NCBI RefSeq assembly: GCF_900090045.1
Contig: NC_041787.1
Coordinates: 1,260,001-1,324,000, forward strand
DNA: 64,000 bases
Source: Plasmodium malariae
Taxonomy: Eukaryota > Apicomplexa > Aconoidasida > Haemosporida > Plasmodiidae
Direction of reading: 5' to 3'
The notes under the pieces were generated by a model. The model was not told the DNA's origin and ran no database searches. It worked only from the letters and a program-made list of their open reading frames with translations. Shown piece after piece: positions 12,077 to 21,579 of this stretch. Each line of letters begins with the position of its first letter. The first letter of the stretch is position 1. The translations under genes were made by a program, and so were the position numbers.

Positions 12077-12711
12077 TTTACCTTACCATGCAAGGTAAAT
12101 ATTTCCAATTTTTTTTTTATTTTTATAATTATACAAACTTTTTAAAAATGGTGAAAGCAGTACGTGCGCGTAAAAAATTGTTAATTTCTTAAATTACGTA
12201 TTCTATGAAATAGAAAAATAGAAGTTCCTCTTTTTTTTTTTTTTTTTTTTTTTACTTATGCTAGTAAAGGTGTGCTTAGTGCACGCAAATTTTTGTACTT
12301 CCGTTTGTCGAAGCTTAGATGTCCAAAAAAGTAAATATATACATGTGTGTATATTTTTATATATAGTCCCACCTACGTTTTGAGTACAACATATGTATAT
12401 ACATACATATATACATACATATATACATACATATATATATATATATATATTTATAAATGTACGTATATGTACGTATATGTACGTATAATAATGCATAATA
12501 GCAACTACCCCGTTTCAAGTTTCTATATAAGGGTAAAGAAAAAAAAAAAAAAAAAGATATAATAAAAGGGGGTATATTTTAACAAGCAATTTTAAAGGTG
12601 CATTTTTATTTTATGCTAGTGTTTGTCCTATAATTTTGTTATTCTTGTTTTTGTTTCTGCTACTATTACTGTTACTACCATTATTATAACTATAATTATT
12701 ATTAGTAGTAT

Positions 12712-12713
<2 letters not shown>

Positions 12714-12787
<74 letters not shown>
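12714..12787. repeat. Uninterrupted poly-T tract of 74
   Basis: Seven T in 12714-12720, sixty in 12721-12780 and seven more to 12787, preceded by ATTAGTAGTATAG. It is the longest homopolymer in the window; its exact length is likely to vary between clones and assemblies. Confidence 0.9.
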
Positions 12788-12788
<1 letters not shown>

Positions 12789-13224
12789 GTGTTATTTATA
12801 TTTAAGGGCTTTTTCTCCTTGCCTAAACATATTTTTTTTTTTTTTTTTTTGTGAAATTTTTTTTTTTGTTTTATTTTCTTTAAATTAATTCTACATAAGA
12901 AGCACCTGTATATGATTCAACTTTGGAAAAAAAAGAAATGCTTTCACCTTTCTGAGGAGAGAGAGAAAAAAAATTTACAAATAAAATGTATAAAGTTTAT
13001 TTTTACAGATACATGTGAACCTTTTTTTTTTTATCTTTCTTGTCGCGTTCTTTTGTTGCCTGTCAAAGCAGGATATTTATCGTGCAGCTATACATACATA
13101 TATAAATGAACATATAAAACTATGTACATATAAATATAGAGTTATGCGCATATAAATTTACGTTTATATTCACATGTGCATCTATACAGTTTTTCGTTTC
13201 GGCAAAGTTTAGCGCATCCTAGGG

Positions 13225-13449
13225 TAAATTCTCTACCACTTTCTTTTTTTTCTTTTTACTTTTCCTTCTCTTTTCCTTCTCTTTTTCTTTTTCTTTTTCT
13301 ATTTCTTTTTCTATTTCTTTTACAATTTCTTTTACTATTTCTTTTTCTATTTCTTTTTCTATTTCTATTTCTATTACTATTTCTATTACTATTTATATTT
13401 ATATTTCTATTTCTATTACTATTTCTATTCCCTTTTTTTTCTCCTTTTT
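13225..13449 (+). promoter_or_regulatory. G-free polypyrimidine stretch before HGH1
   Basis: 225 bases on the + strand contain no G and are almost all T and C with isolated A (units such as TTTCTTTTTCTA). The stretch ends 24 bases before the HGH1 ATG, so it is probably part of the leader or core promoter. Its role is inference; homopurine-homopyrimidine tracts of this kind can form triplex DNA. Confidence 0.4.
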
Positions 13450-13473
13450 GTTGATGAAAAACGCGTAAGCACA

Positions 13474-15750
13474 ATGCAAAATCAAAATGTTGATCAAAGA
13501 TCAGGAGAAGAAGGAAATAATAATGAGATCAATGAGCAAGTTTTTGAGGAGTTATTTACTTTTGCCAGTAGCGATAACGAAGTTGTAAAAAAGGAAAGTT
13601 TAAAAATTATTTTAAGCTTGTTAGAGGAAAACGAAATAATAGATTACATTATAAAAAATAAGAAAAAATGTTTTAAGGTTTTTATTACATCCTTAAGCAC
13701 GCGATGTAAGATGTTGGCTCTCGAGTGTTTGCTGAATTTGTCAGCCCACTCCCCGAAGGGTAAGATAAAAAAGAAAAAAGGAAAAAAGAAGATATTCCAG
13801 TGTACATCATTGCACGTATGTACCTCTTTGTTCATGTGTATCTCTTTGCACGTATGTACCTCTTTGTTCATGTGTACCTCTTTGCTCATGTGTACCTCTT
13901 TGCTCATGTGTACCTCTTTGCTCATGTGTACCTCTTTGCTCATGTGTACCTCTTTGCTCATGTGTATCTCTTTGCACGTATGTACCTCTTTGTTCATGTG
14001 TACCTCTTTGCTCATGTGTACCTCTTTGCATGTACTGATGACTAATCGTATTTCTCTCAACCTTTTGCAGAACTGATCGAGAAGAACGTAATTGAAATAC
14101 TATTTGATATGACCAAAGAGGAGGAGAAGGATGAAGATAACTATGTAGACATGTACATAATGATTCTTTCGAACTTGAGCAGATGCAAAGAAGGTATTTA
14201 CAAGATACTAGATATAAGAGAAGGTAATAATAATAATACTTTAAAGGAAGAGAACTTTTTGGCTAGCTATTATTTAAACAAATTATTTTATTTCTATTTC
14301 TTACCGATAAAGCCATCTATAAATAAACACATGAATGACAAATATATATATGTTTCACATATACTAATAAATATAAGTGCCTTAAAAGAGGGTATACCAT
14401 ATTTTAAAAATATTGCTCTTTTAAATAAAATTAGCGATCAGGTATTATACATAGACAGATTTAGAGCAATATTACCATGCATTATAAACTTATGTTTAAA
14501 TGAATCTTTGCATGAGTATTTGTTTCACGAGAACTGCGTTTTGTTTCCGTACATGTTTTCGTACATTTACACAAAAGGTAATAAAGCCCCTGAGAAGACG
14601 AAAGAGAATGGTACGCATAAAGTGAATGGCGTAGACAAATCGAATGATATGGATAAAATGAATGGTACAGATAATGCAGATGGTACGGATAAGGTAGATG
14701 GTACGGATAAGGCGAATGGTATGGATAAGGCGGATGGTATGGATAAGGCGAATGGTACGGATATGGCGGATGATACGGATAAGGTAGATGGTACGGATAA
14801 GGCGAATGGTATGGATAAGGCAGATGGTACGGATAAGGTGGATGATACGGATAAGGTGGATGATACGGATAAGGCGGATGGTACGGATAAGGCAGATAAT
14901 ATGGAAAAAGCGAATGATGGCATAAGTGGAGAAGCTCGTGGTGATGGAAATATCGATGATAACGATGCTATAAATGGCAGTGAGAAAAACAATATATATG
15001 AAAGTGTAAACGGGCATGTAGATGGCAGTTCAAACGGTAATGTAGATGGAAGGGCGAATGATACCGTTAAGGGTAGTTCGAATGATAATGTTAAGGGTAA
15101 TTCGAATAATGTTCTCACTAAAGGAAAGTTATATGAAAGTAAGAACGTGCACTACCTTGTTTTGGAAAAGGCATCACTGCTGGTGGAATGCTCAGCAATT
15201 AAAAGTAGAATCATTATAATTCTATTGTTTTTATGCAAAAAGGAGAGTTCAAGGTATTCCTTATTCTTACATCCCCACCTTCTTGAATGCACATACTTTT
15301 AGCGGTCTTCTTGGGTGTTCATATTGTGCCACCTATGTACCTTTTCTTTTAATTATACCCCATAAAACATTTATTTCGTTTCAGTTCGTTTCATATTATT
15401 TTATTTCACTTTATTTCGTTGTACAGGAATAGACTACGTAAATACGGCATTATTGATATTTTGAAAAACTGGAGGGAACGCGAGAAAAATATAGAGATAA
15501 TGTAAGTTTATTAGGGGATAGTGAGTTTGAATAAGGCCACAAATGCGAACACATAAAACTCCTGAAGTTCGGTGTGCATATATATATGTGCACAGGGAAA
15601 TACTTGTTGTTTTGCTCCCAATTGCTGTCTTAATTTGACATCTTCATTTGCCTTTTTTTTTTTTTTTTTTTTTTTTTTAGATCTGATATAAATGGCATGA
15701 TCAATAAGTTTACGGAAGGAGCACCCGTCAAGCTTTTGGTTGAAGATTAG
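13474..15750 (+). CDS. HGH1: HGH1 homologue (eEF2 folding chaperone), four exons
   Basis: Exons by splice sites and phase: 13474-13759, 14071-15253, 15427-15501, 15681-15750 (537 residues). HGH1 is an armadillo-like cytosolic chaperone that helps fold elongation factor eEF2 with CCT. Visible family features are the N-terminal helical repeats (LALECLLNLSAHSPKG), the DUF383 part (YIMILSNLSRCKEGI, HILINISALKEGIPYF, LPCIINLCLNESLHEYLF) and the DUF384 end (SRIIIILLFLCKKESSR, then RLRKYGIIDILKNWRERE, then EGAPVKLLVED). Donors are GGTAAGA, AGGTATTC and GTAAGT; acceptors are TTTTGCAG, GTACAG and a poly-T TTAG. A low-complexity insert of about 170 residues (roughly 272-445), mostly a six-residue D-K-x-x-G/D-T/M repeat, separates the two domains. 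This explains the excess over human HGH1 (about 390 residues). Confidence 0.85.
13806..14035. repeat. 18-bp minisatellite filling HGH1 intron 1
   Basis: About twelve copies of TCATGTGTACCTCTTTGC with a variant (CACGTATGTACCTCTTTG). It occupies most of intron 1 (13760-14070, 311 bases). The exon 1 frame stays open through the array and ends at 14074-14076, five bases past the acceptor, so a retained intron would give a 200-residue truncated product. Confidence 0.85.
14640..14925 (+). repeat. Coding 18-bp repeat in HGH1 exon 2
   Basis: About fifteen copies of an 18-base unit encoding a six-residue D-K-A/V-D/N-G/D-T/M motif, lying between the DUF383 and DUF384 parts of HGH1. Base identity between copies is high, so expansion is recent. 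Confidence 0.85.
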
Positions 15751-16362
15751 CTTGTATCTTTCATCATTTTGCAGAAAAAAAAAAAAAAAAAAGAATTTTA
15801 TACTTTTTCCATAAATCGGGTCTTAAAAATATGGTATATTTTTATATATACACGTACACAGGTGCATACGCAGGTGAACATATTCATGTATTAATCTTTT
15901 CCATTGGTTGGAAGTTCAACCAAGCATACAAAATTTTATAATTTTTTTTAGCAGTTTTTAGCAGTTTTTAGCATTTCATTAGCAGTATTTTTTATATCGT
16001 ATAATTTCTAATCATACAAATTTTAAAAGTATTATTTTTAATCATACAATATTTAAGCGCATATTTTTTAAGCGCATACTTTTTAAGCGTACATTTTTTA
16101 AGCGTACATTTTTTATGCTTATATTTTCATTTATTTTTTATTGCGGAAAACGCAAAGCGAAAAGAATTAATATATAAACGAAGTGTTAAAAAAAAAAAAA
16201 AAAAAAAGGGTATATAAAAGCAGAAAATTGGGCGAAAAATGAGATGTTAAGTGAGGTGGTGTGTTGACAAATGGGCAATTTTCATAATAATGCTTAAAAA
16301 TAAAATCTGCAATACAAAAAAAAAAAAAAAAAAATTTTACTCAATACTAAATAAAAAGAGTA
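15751..16362. other. Convergent intergenic spacer
   Basis: Shared 3' region of HGH1 (+) and the unknown gene (-). It contains poly-A/T runs and two sets of short repeats (TTAGCAGTTTTTAGCA near 15950, and ATTTTTTAAGCG/TACATTTTTTAAGCG at 16045-16110). No gene seen. Confidence 0.7.
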
Positions 16363-19300
16363 TCACGAAAAAATATTTGCCACTAGACAGTTCAGGTGCT
16401 TAATTTGATTATCATAAATATATTGCATATAATTATCTATTTTGTGTGAGAAATTTTCTACGTTTATATCATCATCGTGTAGAACAACATTCTTATCAAG
16501 TGCTTCTAAATTATTGCTACATATAAAATCCGTCAGTTCGTTTAGGTAATCGTTGTACTCTAAATAATCCCAAATGTTTTTATTACTATCATCATCTTTT
16601 ACCTTTTCAATTAAATTTTTCATTTTATATTTTTCAAGCTCTTTACAAATGCACATAATATTTTTTGGCGTTTCTTTTGCATCTCTCATTGTGTTATATA
16701 CTTCCTTGATAACGCTAGCACTCGCAGCGGCACTGGTAGGATCACTCATTACATTTTCATCCGTACATGCGGCACTATCACTATGTATCATTCCTTTATC
16801 CACCTGCCCTTCCGTCAATTGTACAAATTTATCTTTTTCACTTACGCAATCTGAGACTTGTGCGGCTTGCTCATATGACGGTGCATTTTGGTTGTTTCGA
16901 TTGTTTTGACTGTTTTGATTGTTCTCACTACTTTCGTCCTTTTGAGATTCCTTTATGCTTCTAAGGGGTTCCTTCACTTTGCATTTTTCGTCAATGCCTT
17001 CATTGAAGTCCATCTCAACGTGTCCTCCGTTTTCTACTCTGTTATCTACTCTGTTATCTACTCTGTTATCTACTCCGTTCTCTACTCCGTTATCTACTCT
17101 GTTATCTACTCCGTTTTCTACTCTGTTATCTACTCTGTTATCTACTCCGTTATCTACTCCGTTCTCTACTCCGTTTTCTACTCTGTTCTCTACTCTGTTC
17201 TCTACTCCGTTCTCTACTCCGTTTTCTACTTCATCTTGTTTAAGCCTTTTCTGTTCACTCCTTGAGGCATCGAGGAAGCTTTTTCGAAATCTGGATAATG
17301 AGGTGGACAGGGAAAAAAGGTTATTATCATTATCATTACAATCATCATCTTGTCCTCGGGAAGAATAGCCATCGTAATTATATGGGATGCCCTCTTCGTC
17401 CTTCTCTTCTAAATGGAGTGGGTCCAAGTGAGAATGTGTATCATCTCCAGATAACATAAATTCGTCAGACACAAAACTGTTGACGTTTATCAGGTTACTG
17501 CTGGTAACGGTAAGGATCGGATTGGCTGTGGGGGTATTCTTTTTTTTATATTTTTTTTTCGCATTTTTCTTTTCTCCCTTTTCGAATCCGTCAGCAGTAC
17601 CACACAAAATACTCTTCTTATCTTTTAGCGTTTCGTCTCTCGAGTAATTTAAGCTATCTAGAAATAATGGTTCGTCTTCTCTTCTGTTTGTAGGTTCTGT
17701 GCCTGTTCGCTCTTCCTTAAAATGTGTAACCATCGAACTTTTCTTAATGTATTCGTGGTCACTCAGATGTTCAGTCTGTTTTTCCTTACGATGATTGCCA
17801 TTATGTGTTCCCTTATCTGTATCCTCCTTCTCTTGCACCTCCTCTTTTGAGTAGAAACCTAGTCTCATCTTTATATTCTTAATAATTTCCTTGACATTGT
17901 TTTCAACCACCTTCTTCTGTAATATATTCGTCTCTACGAATGATTTATTATTTTTACCTTTATTTAAATTATTATTTACGTTCATATGTTCGTTTTTACC
18001 TTTATTTAAATTATTATTTACGTTCATATGTTCGTTTTTACCTTTATTTAAATTATTATTTACGTTCATATGTTCGTTTTTACCTTTATTTAAATTATTA
18101 TTTATGCTCATATGATCATTTTTATCACTAATTTTGCTTTTACTTTCTCTTTCCTTTCCGTTTTTCCCCCTCCTCTTTGCATTGCTATTCCCTCTGTCAG
18201 TATCTGCATAAATATTATTATACAAACTTTTATTCAAAATTTTATTGTAGTCTATAAGTTTTATATTCTTATGATTCTTCATGTTATATAGATCCCTGAA
18301 ATGGCTGAAATGGCTGAAATGGTTATCGTGGTTGTAATCGCTGCAATCCTTGAAGGAGTCAAATAGGCACGATTCTCTTTCACTACATGTTTGACTATTT
18401 TCTTTGTCCCCCCTCTTATATGTACATGTATAACGAATAGAACTCTCATCTTCACTCTGTTTACATCTTTTTAAAAGTCCATTTGTTTTCTTATACATCC
18501 TTTTTTCCTCTTTATTGTGCATAGTACTCGTGTTAGAAGTGCTTAACTCATCGCATATATTTGAAATAAAAGAAAGACTTAGTCCTTCTTTGCTTTCTTT
18601 TATGTTGTACTTAACGATACCACGTCCTTTTCCTCCTTTATTAGGAGATACACTGTTTCGTAAAGGGGCCCTGATGTTGTTTCCCCCTTGTCTTATCAAC
18701 TCATTGGCTGTAGCGTTAGTTGTGCAGTATACTTGTTCGTCAATTAGACCATTCGCTAGTACGTTAATCGGATCGCCTTCTAATCCACTGAAAGTATTCT
18801 CTTCTTCTGCTTTGACCAGATGCTTCCAATCCTTATCATGGAGCTCGCTATAATTGAAGTTAAAGGACGAAAACAATGATTCTCCCAAAATGCTATTCTC
18901 CTCATCCCTTTCACTTGTATTCGAAAAATGTATGTTATCGGCATTGTAAGCATCAACCTTTTTAGTTAAAGAAGAAAAATACTTAAAATTTAGTGCTTCA
19001 GTGCAATAGTCCATTTGTTCATTCTTTAGTTTATCTATTCCTGGTACAGTAGTTTCTTTTCTTCTTATTCTTCCACTACCGAAACGGTGCTTTATATATT
19101 TGTAGTGAGTATTGTTTGTATGTTCTGCTTCCTTTATATCTTCTTCTGATCCCTTTACATTTACCTCCACCCACCACTCTCCTACTGATTCTCCCATTTG
19201 TTCGATTCCACCTATGCAATTCTCATCTTTTATACTTGTCTCCTTTTCATTGGGTTTTCTTTTTATACATGATGACAAGTCCTTCCTTCTGTTTAAGTTA

Positions 19301-19758
19301 AAGATATTATTGTTTCTTTTTTCTACCTCCAAACACTTTTCCTTAAACGATGTGCAGTTTCTGTTCGTACAATAACAAGGGATGCCACTCGAATTTTGCT
19401 TCATCTCGTTCTTCATCTCGTTCTTCATCTCGTTCTTCACCTCGTTCTTCATCTCGTTCTTCACCTCGTTCTTCACATAGTCTACTTTGCAGCTATCCAA
19501 ATAAGCACTTAATTGTTCGCTAATTCGTTTGGAGTTCTTCACACCCCCATTATTGATCTCCTTTTCTTCCGTGCTCTTCATTTTGAAAATTTTGTTTACA
19601 TCTTCTATCTCTTTATCACTGTCCTTATTTCTCTGAGTTCTTTTTTTCCGATAATTTCCATAATTAATAATTTCGATGTTACTAAATGAGAAGGGCAAAT
19701 TGTTTATTAAGTCATTTTTAATATCGCTATTCGTATTCATGTTTTTACACAAAGGCAT
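16363..19758 (-). CDS. Large Plasmodium protein of unknown function
   Basis: A 1131-residue single-exon protein; I do not recognise it. There is no signal peptide, membrane segment or known domain that I can see. It is hydrophilic and rich in Asn, Lys, Glu and Ser. Three coding repeats are visible: K-N-E-M/V near residues 95-118, a 14-residue N-N-N-L-N-K-G-K-N-E-H-M-N-V unit (42 bases, four copies) near 549-604, and a four-residue V-E/D-N-G/R unit near 843-908. The C-terminal 100 residues (from CICKELEKYKMKNLIEKVK, with NIWDYLEYNDYLNELTDFI) are less repetitive and the most likely structured part. The ATG at 19758 is the first in frame; a second Met at residue 7 is an alternative start. A nuclear or cytosolic role cannot be inferred. 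Confidence 0.8.
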   Translation of the reverse strand: MPLCKNMNTNSDIKNDLINNLPFSFSNIEIINYGNYRKKRTQRNKDSDKEIEDVNKIFKMKSTEEKEINNGGVKNSKRISEQLSAYLDSCKVDYVKNEVKNEMKNEVKNEMKNEMKNEMKQNSSGIPCYCTNRNCTSFKEKCLEVEKRNNNIFNLNRRKDLSSCIKRKPNEKETSIKDENCIGGIEQMGESVGEWWVEVNVKGSEEDIKEAEHTNNTHYKYIKHRFGSGRIRRKETTVPGIDKLKNEQMDYCTEALNFKYFSSLTKKVDAYNADNIHFSNTSERDEENSILGESLFSSFNFNYSELHDKDWKHLVKAEEENTFSGLEGDPINVLANGLIDEQVYCTTNATANELIRQGGNNIRAPLRNSVSPNKGGKGRGIVKYNIKESKEGLSLSFISNICDELSTSNTSTMHNKEEKRMYKKTNGLLKRCKQSEDESSIRYTCTYKRGDKENSQTCSERESCLFDSFKDCSDYNHDNHFSHFSHFRDLYNMKNHKNIKLIDYNKILNKSLYNNIYADTDRGNSNAKRRGKNGKERESKSKISDKNDHMSINNNLNKGKNEHMNVNNNLNKGKNEHMNVNNNLNKGKNEHMNVNNNLNKGKNNKSFVETNILQKKVVENNVKEIIKNIKMRLGFYSKEEVQEKEDTDKGTHNGNHRKEKQTEHLSDHEYIKKSSMVTHFKEERTGTEPTNRREDEPLFLDSLNYSRDETLKDKKSILCGTADGFEKGEKKNAKKKYKKKNTPTANPILTVTSSNLINVNSFVSDEFMLSGDDTHSHLDPLHLEEKDEEGIPYNYDGYSSRGQDDDCNDNDNNLFSLSTSLSRFRKSFLDASRSEQKRLKQDEVENGVENGVENRVENRVENGVENGVDNGVDNRVDNRVENGVDNRVDNGVENGVDNRVDNRVDNRVENGGHVEMDFNEGIDEKCKVKEPLRSIKESQKDESSENNQNSQNNRNNQNAPSYEQAAQVSDCVSEKDKFVQLTEGQVDKGMIHSDSAACTDENVMSDPTSAAASASVIKEVYNTMRDAKETPKNIMCICKELEKYKMKNLIEKVKDDDSNKNIWDYLEYNDYLNELTDFICSNNLEALDKNVVLHDDDINVENFSHKIDNYMQYIYDNQIKHLNCLVANIFS
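17035..17230 (-). repeat. Coding 12-bp repeat in the unknown gene
   Basis: About sixteen copies of a 12-base unit (on the + strand CTACTCCGTTAT with CTCTGTTCT-type variants), encoding V-E/D-N-G/R on the minus strand. Confidence 0.85.
17945..18118 (-). repeat. Coding 42-bp repeat in the unknown gene
   Basis: Four copies of a 42-base unit (+ strand: TTTTTACCTTTATTTAAAT, then TATTATTTACGTTCATATGTTCG), almost identical to one another. They encode 14 residues, so copy number changes keep the frame. Confidence 0.9.
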
Positions 19759-19950
19759 GAAGGAGGGAGAGAATAAAACAAAAAATAAAAAAAATAAAAT
19801 AAAATAAAAATAAAAAAAATAAAATAAATAAAATAAAATAAAATAAATAAAATAAAAAAAATAAAATAAAAAAAATAAAAAATACTAATCTACGCTATGC
19901 GAAAGAGAAAAATAATAAATTCAAATAAACTAATTTGCTCTATGTAAAAG

Positions 19951-19982
<32 letters not shown>

Positions 19983-20167
19983 TTTACTATTTTTGCACAA
20001 ATGTATTAAGGAGTCTTCTTTCCCTAACGTGAGCGTCAACATGTGCACTTGATTATATGTACACATATGCTCACTTGTCAATCTTTTGTATGTTTTTCAT
20101 TTTACGTAATTGTGTTATGAGGCGAAGGAAATAATACGCCCAAGGCAAACATAAAGCAAATCAAAGA

Positions 20168-20240
20168 GAACCATAAACGAAGCATAAACGAAGCATAAAC
20201 GAAGCATAAACGAAGCATAAACGAAGCATAACCAAGCGGA
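20168..20240. repeat. 11-bp tandem repeat
   Basis: Five perfect copies of CATAAACGAAG plus a decayed sixth copy (CATAACCAAG). Confidence 0.9.
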
Positions 20241-20422
20241 ACAATGCAAATCTTAACGAATTAGAGCAAAGTAAGAACATATGTATATCATAACATACCT
20301 TCTGACTGTACCTTATTTTTTCTTTTTCAAAAAAAAAAAAAAAAAAAAAATTAATCTTATGCTTGTATATTATAATTTCGAAAACGTGGGCAATGTGTAA
20401 TTTCATTCCATATGCAGGAAAC

Positions 20423-20453
<31 letters not shown>

Positions 20454-21024
20454 AAAAAAAGCCTAGCGATATTAATAAAATAATTTCACCGATATGGAAA
20501 AATTATTTTTCTTTTGAAGTTAATTTAAAAAAATATATGTAATACATTATTATGTATGCTGTTCAATTTTAAGTAGCATATTCAGACAAGGTTTTGTTTT
20601 CTGTGAATACTGTTCATTTTTTAAAAAGCAAAAAAAAAAAAAGAATAATACTGTTATATGCACAAGTGTATTATATGTATATATGTTCATATACAACTTT
20701 GTATGTATATCTGTATGCAGATTTGAAATGGCAAAAAAATCCATATTTCTTTTACTGTTTAAAAATGAGCATTTTAAATTAAATATTTTACAATATTTAA
20801 CTAAACAGTGAAACGCATAAAAAATATAAAAAAACATAAAACGCGGCAGAGAGGAAATGGGGATGGTAGAACGAAAATAATATAAGACGCTGAATGGAAC
20901 AGAAGTACGGTTAGACAAAAAAAATAAAAAATCAAAAATCAAAAATGAAAATAATATAAAATAAAGTATAATGTATACATTTACCGAAACATCGGAAAAC
21001 AACAAAGAAGGGGAAGGGGGAAAA

Positions 21025-21345
21025 AAAAATATAAAAAAATATAAAAAAAAATATAAAAAAATATAAAAAAAATATAATAAAAAAATATAATAAAAAAAAT
21101 ATAAAAAAAATATAAAAAAATATAAAAAAATATAAAAAAAATATAAAAAAATATAAAAAATATAAAAAAAATATAAAAAAATATAAAAAAATATAAAAAA
21201 ATATAAAAAAATATAAAAAAAAAAAATATAAAAAAAATATAAAAAAAATATAAAAAAAATATAATAAAAAATATAATAAAAAAATATAATAAAAAAATAT
21301 AATAAAAAAATATAAAAAAAAAATATAAAAAATATAATAATATAT
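21025..21345. repeat. A-rich ATATAAAAAAA satellite
   Basis: About 320 bases made only of A and T on the + strand, with strong strand asymmetry (T occurs nearly always as ATAT or AATA between runs of A), in irregular 8-11 bp units. Confidence 0.85.
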
Positions 21346-21579
21346 AATAAACGCAAAAACTATTGCACAATTCAAAGAAAAAATATATTAACAAAAGGTC
21401 AAGCAAATGGCGGGTCGAAAGGGAGGCACAACGGCTTAAAAAAGGATATGTAGAATTAAACTGTCCTTTCATGAGTGCCTCTGTATATACATATATACAC
21501 ATATCCATACAAGCATGTGAATATATATACACATGTAAACATATATCCATAAGTATAAAATAAAAAGTTACTTTTAAGT

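Larger units (their letters stand above)
11054..13473. other. Intergenic, repeats and homopolymers
   Basis: 2.4 kb between eL21 and HGH1. It holds a 20-bp minisatellite, (CATATA)n at 11467-11550, (TA)n at 12028-12058 and 12406-12450, a poly-T tract of 74 at 12714-12787, and a G-free pyrimidine-rich stretch right before HGH1. A short frame at 12148 (start of MVKAVRARKK) ends after 14 codons and has no support. Confidence 0.6.
19759..21579. other. Intergenic, A-rich repeats
   Basis: Between the unknown gene (start at 19758) and the 3' end of the Vma12-like gene. It contains AATAAAATAAAA repeats (19787-19880), poly-A/T runs, an 11-bp array, and a long ATATAAAAAAA satellite. Phe/Tyr-rich minus-strand frames through the satellite are artefacts of the repeat. 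Confidence 0.7.

Noticed and set aside
12148..12192. Short basic frame (MVKAVRARKK...) considered as eL41 or a first exon
   Set aside because: Does not match eL41, ends after 14 codons and has no usable donor.
12912..13109. 65-codon frame upstream of HGH1
   Set aside because: The first part looks protein-like but it passes a poly-T run and stops; no in-phase splice to HGH1 exon 1 was found, and HGH1 already has a natural start.
21010..21345. Centromere candidate
   Set aside because: Only about 320 bases of pure A/T; Plasmodium centromeres are roughly 2 kb or more of extreme AT content, which is not seen here.
20932..21550. Long Phe/Tyr/Ile-rich minus-strand reading frames
   Set aside because: They are translations of the ATATAAAAAAA satellite in several frames at once; no conserved sequence.
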